DNA of 64,000 nucleotides from Nitrospirillum iridis (GCF_014205765.1 NZ_JACIIZ010000016.1:62001-126000), one strand, 5' to 3'; positions 1 to 11,124 are shown, counted from the first letter of the stretch. Numbers and translations are program-made. Notes: a model not told the origin generated them from the sequence alone.

Positions 1-1413
1 TTGGTGGCGCGCATGGCCCAGTCCAAGCGGACGGCGCAGGACAACCGTCTGGTCCAGGTCATCAACGCCTGGCAGGAGGAAAAGGACTGGTGGGCCGCCA
101 AGCCACGGCCGGCGCCGGCGAAGCAGGCAGCCGTTTCCAGCGGCGTGACGATGGGTGTCACTTCCCCGCCGCCGCCCGTCATCATGCGGGACTCGGTTTC
201 CTCCGCGACGGTACCAGCCCCGCCGCCGCCACAGGTGGTACAGCCTCCACCTTTCGTGCCGCCGGTGGAGGTCGCCATCGACAGCCCGAGGGCGCCCATC
301 GTTGCCGCCCCGTCGGGTGGACGCCCGGTCCCCACCGGCCCCTTGCCTGCCGGTCCCGCGCCGGCGGGCCCGGCCCGTGGAAGGACGGAAGATTTTGTCG
401 TCACCGGCGCCCGGGCGGACGGCCATGGCGATGGGCAGGGCGCCGCGGCGGTCATCGCGGTAGAGCCGTGGAATCCTGACCGGCCCTACTTGCGCGCCTT
501 GAAGGAGCATCTCGACGACCCGGACGCCTTCCACGCCACGGTGGTGGGGCAGGCGGACAAGTACGGGCAGGTGCCCGCCTATTACCTGGACATCGCCGAG
601 CTGCTGTTCCGCAACGGCCGGGCGTTGGAGGCGGCGGCCATGGTGCTGAACGCGCTGGACCTGCCCGCTGCCGACAACGGCACGCTGATCATCGTCGCCG
701 ACGCCCTGATGCGTTATGGCGACGAGGCACGGGCCATCTGGTTGTATGAGAAGGTGCTGTTCCTGGAGGGCGACCGGCCCCAGCCGCGCCGCAGCCTGGC
801 CCTGGCCCTGGTGACGCGGGCGGAGCGGGCGGCCCAGCGGGGGGCGCCGGCGGCGGTGCCGCGAGCCGACTATGTCCGCGCCCTGGACCTGTTGAACGAG
901 ATCGTCACCCGCACCTGGGCGCCGGCCTACAACGGCATCGAGATGGTGGCGCTGATGGAGGCCAACCGCCTGGTGCCGCGCCTGCAGAAGCTGGGTGTGC
1001 GCGACATCCCGCTGGATCCCCGCCTGCGCGCCCAACTGGACGTGGATGTGCGCGTCGTCCTGGAATGGAACGTGGACGCGACCGACATGGATTTGTGGGT
1101 GGATGAGCCATCGGGCGAACGCGCCATCTACAGCCATCCCCGCACCACCATCGGTGGCCGGCTGTCGCGCGACATGACCCAGGGCTATGGACCCGAGGAG
1201 TACCTGCTGCGCCGGGCGCCATCGGGCGAATACACGATCCGCGTCAACACCTACCGCACCGACCGCCTGAACCCCAACGGCCCGATCACCGTGCGCGCCC
1301 ACCTATACCGCAACTACCAGCGCCAGACCGAAGAGGCGCAGGTCATGCAGATCGAACTGAAACCCGGCGAGGACGGCGCGCGCGTGGTGGGCCGCGTGGT
1401 CATCGATCATTGA
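1..1413 (+). CDS. DUF2135 C-terminal domain protein, probably 5'-truncated by the window edge
   Basis: The reading frame is open from the first base, where TTG could be a start, so the true N-terminus probably lies outside the window. Residues about 30-140 are a proline/alanine-rich linker. Residues about 155-300 are helical and TPR-like, with a segment around 'AELLFRNGRALEAA'. Residues about 345-470 match the DUF2135 pattern, with 'VLEWNVDATDMDLWVDEP' and a late 'PSGEYTIRVNTYR'. DUF2135 often forms the C-terminus of large VIT/von Willebrand A-type surface or periplasmic proteins, so an upstream VIT-vWA part is plausible but not seen. No function can be assigned. It converges on the N-ATPase operon, with only about 23 bases between the two stop codons. 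Confidence 0.7.
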   Translation: MVARMAQSKRTAQDNRLVQVINAWQEEKDWWAAKPRPAPAKQAAVSSGVTMGVTSPPPPVIMRDSVSSATVPAPPPPQVVQPPPFVPPVEVAIDSPRAPIVAAPSGGRPVPTGPLPAGPAPAGPARGRTEDFVVTGARADGHGDGQGAAAVIAVEPWNPDRPYLRALKEHLDDPDAFHATVVGQADKYGQVPAYYLDIAELLFRNGRALEAAAMVLNALDLPAADNGTLIIVADALMRYGDEARAIWLYEKVLFLEGDRPQPRRSLALALVTRAERAAQRGAPAAVPRADYVRALDLLNEIVTRTWAPAYNGIEMVALMEANRLVPRLQKLGVRDIPLDPRLRAQLDVDVRVVLEWNVDATDMDLWVDEPSGERAIYSHPRTTIGGRLSRDMTQGYGPEEYLLRRAPSGEYTIRVNTYRTDRLNPNGPITVRAHLYRNYQRQTEEAQVMQIELKPGEDGARVVGRVVIDH

Positions 1414-1436
1414 TGCCAAGAGACGGGGGAGGGGTG

Positions 1437-2318
1437 TCAGCGGCGCCTGGCCCGGCCGGCGGTCTCCCCGGCGGCCAGTTCGATGATCTCCGCCGTGATC
1501 TCCTCCTGGCGCAGGATGCGTTGCGCCGCCTGCAGGCCATCCAGCTGACGGTCGATCTGGCTGCTGGCCGCGGCCATGGCCTCCATGCGCGCCTCGTTCT
1601 CGGCGGCGAAGGCGTGCAGGGCGGCGCGGCAGAGCTGGGCGTGGACATAGTCGGCGGTCAGTTCCGCCAGCAGGGTCCGGGCCGGCAGGTTCAGCAAGGG
1701 CGGACTGCCGCCCTGCTTCCGGGGAAAGGGGGCGGGGTCCAGGGGAAACAACTGCAGCCGCTCCACCCGCATGGGCTGTCCCGGATGGGTCTGGCCATGG
1801 ATGGCCTGCGCGCTGCCGATGTCGCCGGTGGCCAGCTGGCCGTACAGGGCCTGGCAGATGCGGTCCGCCAGCTTGGGGATGCCCTGCGGTTGCGCCGGCA
1901 GGGCGTGGGACCAGGCCACCTTCAGGCCACGCTCCCGTGCCAGCATCAGGCCACGCGTCCCGACGAGGAACAGGTCCGTGGTCGCCGCCTCGGCACTGGT
2001 GGCGTCCAGGGCGGCATCCAGGATGCGTTCACTGAACGGCCCGGCGAAGCCCTGCTCGGCGCAAAAAATGACCATCGCGCGCCGGGATGTCGGGGCGTAT
2101 GGGCCGGTCATGCCGTCGCCGGTCATCCCTTCGCCGGTCAGGGCCAGCGCCTGCCCCGCGGCGGCTGCCAAGGCGGCGGCGTAGTGGTCCACGGTGGCCA
2201 GTTGCCCGCGCGCCTGCTGCGCCCGGGCGGCGGCCATGCCGCGCATGGCCCGCACGACGGCGCCCAGTTGGCGGATGCCCTGGACGCGGACGTTCAGGTC
2301 CGTCAGCCGGTCGGTCAC
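1437..2318 (-). CDS. atpG: N-type ATP synthase gamma subunit
   Basis: This 293-residue protein forms the central rotor stalk that couples the catalytic head to the c-ring. It has the gamma-family layout: an N-terminal coiled helix ('[29 protein letters not shown]'), a Rossmann-like middle with '[17 protein letters not shown]' where classical gammas have SDRGLCG, and a C-terminal helix with '[20 protein letters not shown]'. The divergent middle motif is typical of N-ATPases. It is the last gene of the operon and its start overlaps the atpA stop by four bases (ATGA). Identity is secure from order and family pattern. Confidence 0.93.
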   Translation of the reverse strand: MTDRLTDLNVRVQGIRQLGAVVRAMRGMAAARAQQARGQLATVDHYAAALAAAAGQALALTGEGMTGDGMTGPYAPTSRRAMVIFCAEQGFAGPFSERILDAALDATSAEAATTDLFLVGTRGLMLARERGLKVAWSHALPAQPQGIPKLADRICQALYGQLATGDIGSAQAIHGQTHPGQPMRVERLQLFPLDPAPFPRKQGGSPPLLNLPARTLLAELTADYVHAQLCRAALHAFAAENEARMEAMAAASSQIDRQLDGLQAAQRILRQEEITAEIIELAAGETAGRARRR

Positions 2319-3934
2319 CCTGCCGTCTCCTTCGCGGCCGGTGCGGGGGCGGGTGTCAGCGTCCTGGCACGGTGCATTAGGATGTCCAGCAGGGCGTCCC
2401 GGTCGGCGGGGTCCAGTTTGCCCGTGCTCTGCAGGGCGCGGACGATGGCCGGCGCCTGGCTGTCCAGCGCCGCCGGCAAGCCGGCGCGGAAGGCGGCGAT
2501 GGCCTCCGCCGGCAAGGGGTCCAGCACGCCGGTCTGCAGGGCCAGGACCAGGGACACCTCCTCCGCCAGGCGCAAGGGGGCGTGCAGGGGCTGGCCCAGG
2601 ATGGCCCGGATGCGGGCGCCGTGCGTCAGCTGTTCGCGCACCCGCGTATCCGGCATGCCGCCGAAGCGGGTGAAGGTCTCCAGTTCCAGGAATTGGGCGT
2701 AGTCCAGGCGCAGGGATTCCGCCGCGTCGCGCAACGCCCGGGCCTGGGTCTTGCCGCCCACCCGGCTGACGCTGGTGCCCACGTCCACCGCCGGCTTGTG
2801 GCCCTCATGGAACAGCTTGGCATCCAGCACGATCTGGCCATCGGTGATGGAGATGAGGTTGGTGGGGATGTAGGCGCTGAGGTTGCCGGCGTCGGTCTCG
2901 GCGATGGCCAGCGCCGTTAGCGATCCGCCCCCCTTTTCCGCCGACAGTTTGGCCGCCCGCTCCAGCAGGCGGGCGTGGACATAGAAGACGTCGCCCGGAT
3001 AGGCCTCGCGACCGGGCGATTGCCGGGTCAGCAGGGCGATTTCGCGGTGGCTGGCGGCGTGCTTGCTCAAATCGTCGATGACGATCAGGGCGTGGCGGCC
3101 GCGGTCGCGGAAGTATTCCGCCATGGTGAAGGCGGCGAAGGGGGCGATCCACTGCAAGCCCGGCGCGCCGGCGGATTCGGCGACGACGACGATGCAGCGC
3201 TCGCGCGCCCCGCGTTGGAAGATGGCGTCGACGGCGCGGCGCACGCTGGCGTTCTTCTGCCCGATGGCGACGTACAGGCAGATCATGTCGCTGTCGCGCT
3301 GGTTGATGATGGTGTCGATGCCGAGGGCGGTCTTGCCGATGGCGCGGTCACCCACGATCAGCTCGCGCTGGCCGCGTCCCAGGGCGAACAGCGCGTCGAT
3401 CACCATCACGCCGGTCTGCACGGGCTGGGTCACCAGGTCGCGGTCAGCGATGGCCGGGGCGGGGCGCTCGATGGTGTCCAGCGCCTCGGCGACGATGGGC
3501 CCCAGGCCATCCAGGGGCCGGCCCAGGGGATCGACGATGCGGCCCAGCAGGCCGGGGCCGACCGGCACCCGGACGACATCGCCGGTGCCCGTCACCGCGT
3601 CGCCCGCCCCGACCCCGCCTTGTCCCCCGTCCGCCGCGTCCAGCAGCACGCAGCCGACGCGGTCGCGGTCCAGCACCTGGGCGAAACCGAACTGGCCGCC
3701 CTCGAAACGCAGCAATTCATCCAGACGCACGCCGGGCAGTCCGGACAGCAGGGCGATGCCGTCGCCCACCTCCTCCACGCGCCCCAGTTGGGCGGTGGCG
3801 GGGCCCAGGACCGTCCCGTCCAGGCGTGACCGGGCGGCGTCAAGCCAGGCGCCGGCGCCGCCCGCGCCATCCCTTTCCGCTTCCGCGTCGGCGGCGGACC
3901 CGGTGGCGGGGTGCTCCTCAGGGGCGGTCATCAT
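2315..3934 (-). CDS. atpA: N-type ATP synthase alpha subunit
   Basis: Non-catalytic nucleotide-binding subunit of the F1 head, 539 residues. The P-loop GDRAIGKT lies at residues 195-202 and '[10 protein letters not shown]' near residue 380. The first ~35 residues are alanine/glycine-rich and the C-terminal tail is poor in conserved residues, which is usual for the N-type family. ATG codons at 3934 and 3931 are adjacent, and the start overlaps the end of atpF by 17 bases, implying translational coupling. This is a second-type alpha subunit; the housekeeping F-ATPase alpha gene is not in the window. Confidence 0.95.
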   Translation of the reverse strand: MMTAPEEHPATGSAADAEAERDGAGGAGAWLDAARSRLDGTVLGPATAQLGRVEEVGDGIALLSGLPGVRLDELLRFEGGQFGFAQVLDRDRVGCVLLDAADGGQGGVGAGDAVTGTGDVVRVPVGPGLLGRIVDPLGRPLDGLGPIVAEALDTIERPAPAIADRDLVTQPVQTGVMVIDALFALGRGQRELIVGDRAIGKTALGIDTIINQRDSDMICLYVAIGQKNASVRRAVDAIFQRGARERCIVVVAESAGAPGLQWIAPFAAFTMAEYFRDRGRHALIVIDDLSKHAASHREIALLTRQSPGREAYPGDVFYVHARLLERAAKLSAEKGGGSLTALAIAETDAGNLSAYIPTNLISITDGQIVLDAKLFHEGHKPAVDVGTSVSRVGGKTQARALRDAAESLRLDYAQFLELETFTRFGGMPDTRVREQLTHGARIRAILGQPLHAPLRLAEEVSLVLALQTGVLDPLPAEAIAAFRAGLPAALDSQAPAIVRALQSTGKLDPADRDALLDILMHRARTLTPAPAPAAKETAG

Positions 3935-4658
3935 GGCTGATTTCCTGGAGAATGCGGGCCAGGTCCGCCCGCCAGCTATTGGTTATGGCCAAGTGGGGCC
4001 CGCGCAGTTCCAGGCCCGCCAGCAGGGCGGGATCGACCGTGAAGTCGATGGTGGCGGGGCGGCCCAGGGCCTCGACGATCCGCTGGCGATAGCGCTCCCG
4101 CTCCGCCGTGGGAAGGGCGGTGGCGGTGCAGGCGGTCAGGGCCGCGCCGTTCGCCGCCTGCGCCCGCGCGTCCGGCGGCAGGGCGCTGATCTCACCCACC
4201 AGACGGGTGAGGAAGGCGTCCCCCATGCCCGTCCCGTCCATGCCCGCCAGCAGCTTGCCGGCGATGTCCACCGCCAGCCGTCCGGCGTGGTCCCGCCAAG
4301 TCCGTGCCGCCGCCTGCCGTTCCTGGTCCAGGGTGTCGCGGGCGGCGGCGCGCACCGCCTCCGCGTCGGCTTCCGCCTGGGCCAGCAGCGTGGCACGGGC
4401 TTGCTCGGCCGCCTCCTGGGCGGCCTTCAGGATGTCCGCGCGTTCCTGCGCGAACCCGGCGCGCACGCGCTCGATGTCTGCCAGGGCGTCTGCGGCCTGG
4501 GTGCGGGCGGCCTGGGCGTCGGACAGCAGCGTGGCCGCCGCGGTCCGGCGCTGGTCGATGATGGCCGATATCGGACGCCAGAAAAACCGCGACAGCAGCC
4601 AGATCAGGATCAGGACGTTGACCGCCTGAAGGCCCAGCGTCCACCAGTTGATGGTCAT
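3918..4658 (-). CDS. atpF: N-type ATP synthase subunit b with delta-like C-terminal domain
   Basis: Peripheral stalk subunit, 246 residues against about 156 for a classical b. It has one N-terminal membrane span (residues about 8-25), a long charged coiled coil (about 35-135), and a C-terminal region (about 172-242) that reads like the end of a delta subunit. In that region '[20 protein letters not shown]' corresponds to the delta TSA.PL motif and '[13 protein letters not shown]' at 208-220 to the VDPSLIGG motif. The operon has no separate delta gene, so this fusion probably supplies the delta function. The delta resemblance is my reading of the pattern, not an alignment score. Confidence 0.92.
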   Translation of the reverse strand: MTINWWTLGLQAVNVLILIWLLSRFFWRPISAIIDQRRTAAATLLSDAQAARTQAADALADIERVRAGFAQERADILKAAQEAAEQARATLLAQAEADAEAVRAAARDTLDQERQAAARTWRDHAGRLAVDIAGKLLAGMDGTGMGDAFLTRLVGEISALPPDARAQAANGAALTACTATALPTAERERYRQRIVEALGRPATIDFTVDPALLAGLELRGPHLAITNSWRADLARILQEISHDDRP

Positions 4659-4662
4659 GGCG

Positions 4663-4908
4663 TCACTTCAGCAGCGGGTTGGCGAACAACAGCAGCAGCG
4701 CGATGACCAGGCAGTAGATGGCCATGGTTTCTATCATCGCCAGACCGACGAACAGGGTGCGCGAGATGGTGTTGGACGCCTCGGGCTGGCGGGCCAGGGC
4801 GTCCATGGCGGCGGCCACGGCCCGCCCCTCCGCCAGCGCCGGGCCGATGGCCCCGAAGGAGACGGCGATGGCCGCGGAGATGATGCTGGCCAGGGCTAAC
4901 CAGTTCAT
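4663..4908 (-). CDS. atpE: N-type ATP synthase subunit c (rotor ring)
   Basis: An 81-residue hairpin of two membrane helices joined by the polar loop 'ALARQPEA' (R40-Q41-P42), which contacts gamma/epsilon. Glu60 in 'MIETMAIY' is the essential ion-binding carboxylate. Helix 1 carries a second glutamate, Glu27 ('GPALAEG'), where Na+-type rings have glutamine. Thr61 and Tyr65 match positions seen in Na+-binding sites. N-ATPases were first predicted to be Na+-linked, but a two-carboxylate ring from Burkholderia was reported to use protons, so the ion here is open. The start overlaps the end of atpB by four bases. Confidence 0.95.
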   Translation of the reverse strand: MNWLALASIISAAIAVSFGAIGPALAEGRAVAAAMDALARQPEASNTISRTLFVGLAMIETMAIYCLVIALLLLFANPLLK

Positions 4909-5603
4909 GGGGATGTCCTTTCTGTGGGCGAAGCCGCCTCGCCGCCCGCCTCGCCGGCGGTGCCGGCGATGAAGACCATGGCCAGCGTGGCGAAGATGTA
5001 GGCCTGGACGGCGCCGGTCAGCAGATCCAGGGCGATGAGGGGGATGGGAACCAGCAGTCCCGCCAGCGACATGACGATGCCGATGACGAAGACCCCGCTC
5101 ATGACGTTGCCGAACAGGCGCACGATGAGGGAGAAGGTGCGGGTCAGACTCTCCACCAGGTTCAGCGGGATCATGATCGCGTTGGGCGCGGCGAAGGTGG
5201 CGAGATAGCCGCGCACGCCGCCGGCCTGGATGCCGAAATAAATGATGGCGAAGAAGACCAGCAGGGCCAGCGCCGCATCCGTCTCGACATGCGCGGTGGG
5301 CGGTTCCACCCCCGGCACCAGGGATGACCAGTTGGCGACCAGGATGAACAGGAACAGCGTGCCGATGAAGGCGCGGAAGGGGCCGGGCTCCGCCCGCATG
5401 GTGTCGCGGATCTGGCTGTCGACGACGTCCACCACCAGTTCCAGCACGGATTGCAGCCGCCCCGGCGTCAGCGACAGGCGGCGGGTGGCGGCGATGGCGC
5501 CCAGGGTGAGGATGGCCATGATGACCCAGGTCACCACCACGCCGGCCGTCACCGCCACGGGACCCAGGTGGAACAGGGCCGTGCTTTCCAGGGGGGAGTT
5601 CAT
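4905..5603 (-). CDS. atpB: N-type ATP synthase subunit a
   Basis: Membrane stator subunit with the two half-channels, 232 residues and about five or six spans. The essential arginine is Arg162 in 'SLIVRLFGNVMSG', equivalent to Arg210 of the E. coli protein in LRLFGN. 'NWSSLVPGVEPPTA' near residue 92 is another family signature. The start overlaps the end of atpR by four bases (ATGA). Confidence 0.95.
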   Translation of the reverse strand: MNSPLESTALFHLGPVAVTAGVVVTWVIMAILTLGAIAATRRLSLTPGRLQSVLELVVDVVDSQIRDTMRAEPGPFRAFIGTLFLFILVANWSSLVPGVEPPTAHVETDAALALLVFFAIIYFGIQAGGVRGYLATFAAPNAIMIPLNLVESLTRTFSLIVRLFGNVMSGVFVIGIVMSLAGLLVPIPLIALDLLTGAVQAYIFATLAMVFIAGTAGEAGGEAASPTERTSP

Positions 5604-5923
5604 GGCGCCGTCGCCCGCATCCGCCGCGTCGCCACCGCCCGCGCCGCCATCAGGCCCAGTGCCGTCAGCAGCAAGGGCAGGGCGCCCTCCAGGCTGGTCA
5701 GGGTGAGGACGCCGGCCAGCAGCCCGAAACGGACCAGCGTCGACAGCAGGGCCGCGACCCCCGCGCCCGCCGGGCTACGGCTGTCGTTCCCGGGCGCCAG
5801 CAGGCGGTCCACCCCCCGGCGCAGGTCGCGGAAATAGGCCAACCCCAGGCCGAAGCCCAGCGCCAGGTGCAGGATCAGGCTCAGGCCGGCCAGCGCTGGC
5901 GGCAGCGTGTCGAAACGGGGCAT
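5600..5923 (-). CDS. atpR: N-ATPase accessory membrane protein AtpR
   Basis: A 107-residue protein with three predicted membrane helices ('LAGLSLILHLALGFGLGLAYF', 'AGVAALLSTLVRFGLLAGVLTL', 'LPLLLTALGLMAARAVA'). AtpR is a marker of N-ATPase operons and lies between atpQ and atpB, as here. Its role is probably assembly or ion access of the c-ring. The ATG at 5923 is chosen because it overlaps the atpQ stop (TGATG). The open frame extends upstream to 6076 but that part would lie inside atpQ. Confidence 0.85.
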   Translation of the reverse strand: MPRFDTLPPALAGLSLILHLALGFGLGLAYFRDLRRGVDRLLAPGNDSRSPAGAGVAALLSTLVRFGLLAGVLTLTSLEGALPLLLTALGLMAARAVATRRMRATAP

Positions 5924-6224
5924 CAGGCGCGTCCCATCCATTTCCAGGCGGACCAGCATCCCAGCGCCAGCCCCAGCATCAGCAGCGGGGCTGTCCAGAA
6001 CAGTCCGGAGTTGAGGGTTCGGTCCAGCCAGCGGCCCAGGAAGGTGCCGGCCAGCATGGGCATGACGATGATCCATCCCAGGACGCCGATCTGGGCCAGC
6101 CGCCGAGTCACGCCGGGTTCACCCCGCAGGCGGGCCTGACGGTGCCGGTCACCGCGTTGCCGGACGGCCGACACCAGCGGGTCGGTCGACTGATCCGGGC
6201 TATCCGGTCCTGCCGGCGGGCGGG

Positions 6225-6228
<4 letters not shown>
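5923..6228 (-). CDS. atpQ: N-ATPase accessory protein AtpQ (AtpI-like)
   Basis: A 101-residue protein with a polar N-terminal half rich in charged residues and two membrane helices near residues 48-66 ('IGVLGWIIVMPMLAGTFLGRWLD') and 76-93. This layout matches the AtpI/AtpQ group placed between atpC and atpR in N-ATPase operons. AtpI-type proteins aid c-ring assembly; the role here is inferred from position. Its start overlaps the end of atpC by four bases. Confidence 0.85.
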
Positions 6229-8143
<1,915 letters not shown>

Positions 8144-8174
8144 TCATCGTTGGCCCTGGACGGGACGGGACGCA

Positions 8175-8188
8175 TTGATATTGATCAA
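8175..8188. promoter_or_regulatory. FNR/FixK-type binding site upstream of the N-ATPase operon
   Basis: The sequence TTGATATTGATCAA is an exact match to the TTGAT-N4-ATCAA consensus of FNR, Anr and FixK regulators. Its centre is about 71 bases before the atpD start codon, which suits a class II activator site near -41 with a start of transcription around 8140. The minus strand carries a weak AACGAT -10-like element near 8146-8151. The site is seen directly; regulation by oxygen is inferred. Confidence 0.75.
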
Positions 8189-8253
8189 GGAGAACCAATC
8201 GGTCGGGTGAATGGATTGCCGGCCGGCGTATCGCGGGCCTGGCGCTCCCCCTT

Positions 8254-9270
8254 TCACAGCGTCTTTCGGAAGAAGGCCACGATTTCGGCATCGAACCGCT
8301 GGTGGAAGGTGGAGCGGTCGAAGCCCTCTTCGCTTTGGCAGATCTGGGGTGCCGTCTTCTCCAGAATGGCGGAGCAGGGGACCAGGAAGTCGAAGTGGCG
8401 GGCGTGCGGCACCACATGGGTTTCCGGCGGCTGGGGCAAGGCCAGGCGCACGGCTTCGGCATAGTAGGGATGGGGCAGGATCTCGTCATCCTCCGCCCGC
8501 CACAGCTGCACCGGCACCCGCACCGCCGCCAGGCCGTCATCGGCGAACGCGAAGCCCAAGGCGGGCGCGGCGGCGACGATGGCGCGGATGCGGGCATCCG
8601 GGGTGATGCGGGGTGGGGCGATGGCGCGGGGCAAGCCGCCATCTGGCAGATGGGCGGCGATCAGGCGGCAATCGTAGAATTCCGGATGGGCCGCGCAGTG
8701 TGGGCCGATGCGGTTCAGGTCCGGCCGGCCGCCGGCCGCCGCCAGCACGGTGTAACCGCCGGCGGAAAAGCCGAAGGCGCCGATGCGGGCCGGATCGACG
8801 GCGTCGGCCCAGGTGGCGATCATATAGCTGATCAGCAGGCTCAGTTGTCGCGGGCGGTTGGCAACATCGGCGGCGCGGCTCTGATCCTTCACGTTGTCGC
8901 CGGTGTGGGTCAGGGCCGCCACCACGAACCCCGCCTCCGCCAGCGCTTCGGCCGTGTCGGCGTGACCAACGGCGTTGCCACCGTTGCCGTGGGAGATGAC
9001 GATCAGGGGAAGACGTCCGCCTCTCAGCGGCGCGTTCAGGGCCACGGTTCGGGTCAGGGGTCCCACCTGGGTGGGCTGGGCCGCAGCGTCCGTCGGGTAC
9101 CACATCGCCACCTCCACGGCGGCGTCCTGGCCGTCCGGCATGGACAGCCAGCGGAAGCCAACGGCGGCGGATGCGGGGGCGGGCAGCAACGACAGGCAGG
9201 ACAGGGCGAGGGCGAACAGGGCGGCGGCGGACGATGGAAACGTCGATTTGATTGCTGCGGGTTTGAACAT
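8254..9270 (-). CDS. Secreted alpha/beta hydrolase (dienelactone hydrolase/PAF-acetylhydrolase-like)
   Basis: A 338-residue esterase-like protein. The ATG at 9270 gives a clear signal peptide, with a hydrophobic core 'ALFALALSCLSLLPAPASA' and cleavage after ASA. The mature part has an N-terminal beta region 'VEVAMWYPTDA', an oxyanion segment 'LPLIVISHGNGGNAVGH', the nucleophile elbow GFSAGG (GxSxG) and a C-terminal histidine in 'HARHFDFLVP'. These are the elements of the plasmid-pattern dienelactone hydrolase-like family. The frame is open further upstream to 9918, but that part is arginine/proline-rich antisense to the next gene. Substrate unknown; the location is probably periplasmic. Confidence 0.85.
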   Translation of the reverse strand: MFKPAAIKSTFPSSAAALFALALSCLSLLPAPASAAVGFRWLSMPDGQDAAVEVAMWYPTDAAAQPTQVGPLTRTVALNAPLRGGRLPLIVISHGNGGNAVGHADTAEALAEAGFVVAALTHTGDNVKDQSRAADVANRPRQLSLLISYMIATWADAVDPARIGAFGFSAGGYTVLAAAGGRPDLNRIGPHCAAHPEFYDCRLIAAHLPDGGLPRAIAPPRITPDARIRAIVAAAPALGFAFADDGLAAVRVPVQLWRAEDDEILPHPYYAEAVRLALPQPPETHVVPHARHFDFLVPCSAILEKTAPQICQSEEGFDRSTFHQRFDAEIVAFFRKTL

Positions 9271-9497
9271 CGGGAACAGATCCGGCGCTGGTGGTTGGGA
9301 CGTCCTTTTGTGCCGTGCGATGTCGAGGAAAGCCGGGGGGAATGCGTGAATGGGCGAACGGGTTCGGTGCCGGGCGAACGGGTAGCCGGGCTGTTCGCCG
9401 GCGCGGCCCATGGTATGAAGGCGCCACTGGATATGGCGGTTGCATGGGGCCGGGCATGCGCGACGGGTTGAAGCATGGAATAGCGGCAAGGGAGAGC

Positions 9498-10286
9498 ATG
9501 CTGGGGGACTCCAGGTCCTGGGCGCGCGCCTTTGTCGCCGCCACGGCGGCGGGCGTGATCCTCGGGCTGGTGGGGCCCTTCGGCAGCTTCTACAATGAGT
9601 CCCTGCCTGTGCTGGTGGCTTATTGGGTGGTCGCGCTGTGGTTGGGCACGGGCCTGTTGGGCGTGACCTTGCGTCTGGCCTTGGCCCGCGCGAATGGCTG
9701 GTCACTGCCCCGCGCGTTGGGCTTGGTGACGGTGATGTCCGCCCTGTCGGCGCTGCCCCTGGCCGTGGTCTGCCGGGTTGTGGCCCTGGCGCTATGGCCT
9801 GGCCCCATCGCCCGTATCGGCTGGTCCTTGTGGTATGGTCAGACCCTGCTGATGTCGCTGTGCTGCGCCCTGGCCTACGGTGTTCTGGGTGGCTACCTGC
9901 GCCGCGCGCCGGTTCCACCCGCTCTTGTTCTTGATCCGGGACAGCCCTTGAAAGCTCCGGCCTCGGGATCTTTCCTGGACCGTCTGCCGCCTGCCCTGGG
10001 CCGGGATCTGATCGCCCTGCAGATGGAGGATCACTATGTTCGCGCCCATACCCTCGTGGGTTCGGCGCTGGTGTTGACCCCCCTGCATCAGGCGATCGCC
10101 GAACTGGGGGCGGTGCCGGGGCTGAAGGTGCACCGCTCCTGGTGGGTGGCGCGGGCCGCCGTGGCCGGGGCGGTACGCGATGGCCGCAACCTCCGCCTAC
10201 GCCTCACCACGGGGTTGGAGGCGCCGGTGGCGCGGGCCAACGTCGCCGCCGTACGCGCGGCGGGTTGGCTGGTTGGGGTGGATTGA
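9498..10286 (+). CDS. Membrane-anchored LytTR-family transcriptional regulator
   Basis: A 262-residue protein with four predicted membrane helices in residues about 10-140, followed by a C-terminal LytTR DNA-binding domain (about 165-258). Key pieces are 'DLIALQMEDHYVRAHT', 'LHQAIAEL', 'GLKVHRSWWVARAAV' and 'LTTGLEAPVARANVAAVR'. The start at 9498 is chosen because AAGGGAG lies just before it and the first helix begins soon after. No histidine kinase or receiver is adjacent, so it may sense a membrane signal itself. Its targets are unknown; it is divergent from the hydrolase gene, with 227 bases between starts. Confidence 0.85.
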   Translation: MLGDSRSWARAFVAATAAGVILGLVGPFGSFYNESLPVLVAYWVVALWLGTGLLGVTLRLALARANGWSLPRALGLVTVMSALSALPLAVVCRVVALALWPGPIARIGWSLWYGQTLLMSLCCALAYGVLGGYLRRAPVPPALVLDPGQPLKAPASGSFLDRLPPALGRDLIALQMEDHYVRAHTLVGSALVLTPLHQAIAELGAVPGLKVHRSWWVARAAVAGAVRDGRNLRLRLTTGLEAPVARANVAAVRAAGWLVGVD

Positions 10287-10320
10287 GGGCCCAAGGATCA
10301 ATTTTTCGAGGACAAATCCA

Positions 10321-10722
10321 ATGGTCGCCACCCTGACCCCCGACCCGTTGACGCCCGCGCAAGTGGTGGACGGCCAGCTGCGCGCCTACAACGCCAAGGA
10401 CGTCGACGCCTTCATGGCCTATTGGGCGGAGGACGCGCGCGTCTACCAGCACCCCGATACCCTGCTGGCCAGCGGGGCGGCGGAGATCCGCGCCCGTCAT
10501 ATCGTCCGGTTCCAGGAACCCAACCTCCACGGCCGTCTGGTGCACCGCATGGCCGTGGGCGCCACGGTGGTGGACCATGAGGTCGTGACCCGCACCTTCG
10601 CCGACGGCCCGGGAACGGTTGAGGTCATCGGTATTTACGAGGTGGTGGCGGGGCGCATCAGCCGCGCCTGGTTCACCCTGAGCACACCGGTGCTGGACCC
10701 GCCGGCACCCGCTCTGGAATAA
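10321..10722 (+). CDS. SnoaL-like/NTF2-fold protein
   Basis: A 133-residue protein with the pattern of the SnoaL/NTF2 cone fold: 'VVDGQLRAYNAKDVDAFMAYWAEDARVYQHPDTLLASGAAEIRARHI' followed by beta strands and 'VIGIYEVVAGRISRAWF' at the end. The family includes isomerases, cyclases and many proteins of unknown role, so no reaction is proposed. GAGGA is about ten bases before the ATG. It starts 34 bases after the LytTR gene in the same direction and may be co-transcribed. Confidence 0.8.
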   Translation: MVATLTPDPLTPAQVVDGQLRAYNAKDVDAFMAYWAEDARVYQHPDTLLASGAAEIRARHIVRFQEPNLHGRLVHRMAVGATVVDHEVVTRTFADGPGTVEVIGIYEVVAGRISRAWFTLSTPVLDPPAPALE

Positions 10723-10764
10723 AGGGCCGCGTTTCAGCACATCTTTACCGAAAGGGTTCCCGCC

Positions 10765-11124
10765 GTGGCCGTCACCATCTATGGCATCAAGAACTGCGAC
10801 ACCATGAAGAAGGCCCGGGCGTGGCTGGAGGCGCGTGGTGTCGACCATGCCTTCCACGACTACAAGGCCGTGGGCATCGACCGGCCCCGGCTGGAGGCGT
10901 GGTGCGACGCGCTGGGGTGGGAAACGGTGTTGAATCGCGCCGGCACCACGTTTCGCGCCTTGCCTGACGCCGACAAGCAGAACCTGGACGCGCCCAAGGC
11001 GGTGGCCCTGATGGCGGCGCAGCCCTCCATGATCAAACGCCCGATTCTGGACCTGGGGGGGCGGTTCATCGCCGGATTCAAGCCGGAACGCTATGACGAG
11101 GCGTTCGCCGCCCTGGGGCGCTGA
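10765..11124 (+). CDS. ArsC/Spx-like protein (YffB-type reductase family)
   Basis: A 119-residue thioredoxin-fold protein beginning with GTG. The N-terminal 'ITIYGIKNCDTMKKA'-type segment carries one cysteine (NCDT) as in the YffB group. 'MIKRPILDL' corresponds to the cis-proline region 'LIKRPIL' and is followed by 'GFKPERYDEAF'. The lone cysteine without CxxC fits YffB rather than Spx. YffB proteins are glutathione-linked reductases of unconfirmed substrate; arsenate reduction is not implied. It follows the SnoaL-like gene by 42 bases. Confidence 0.88.
   Translation: MAVTIYGIKNCDTMKKARAWLEARGVDHAFHDYKAVGIDRPRLEAWCDALGWETVLNRAGTTFRALPDADKQNLDAPKAVALMAAQPSMIKRPILDLGGRFIAGFKPERYDEAFAALGR

Noticed and set aside
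8254-9918. 554-residue open frame for the alpha/beta hydrolase
   Set aside because: The first ~215 residues are arginine/proline-rich and antisense to the LytTR gene; the signal peptide begins at 9270.
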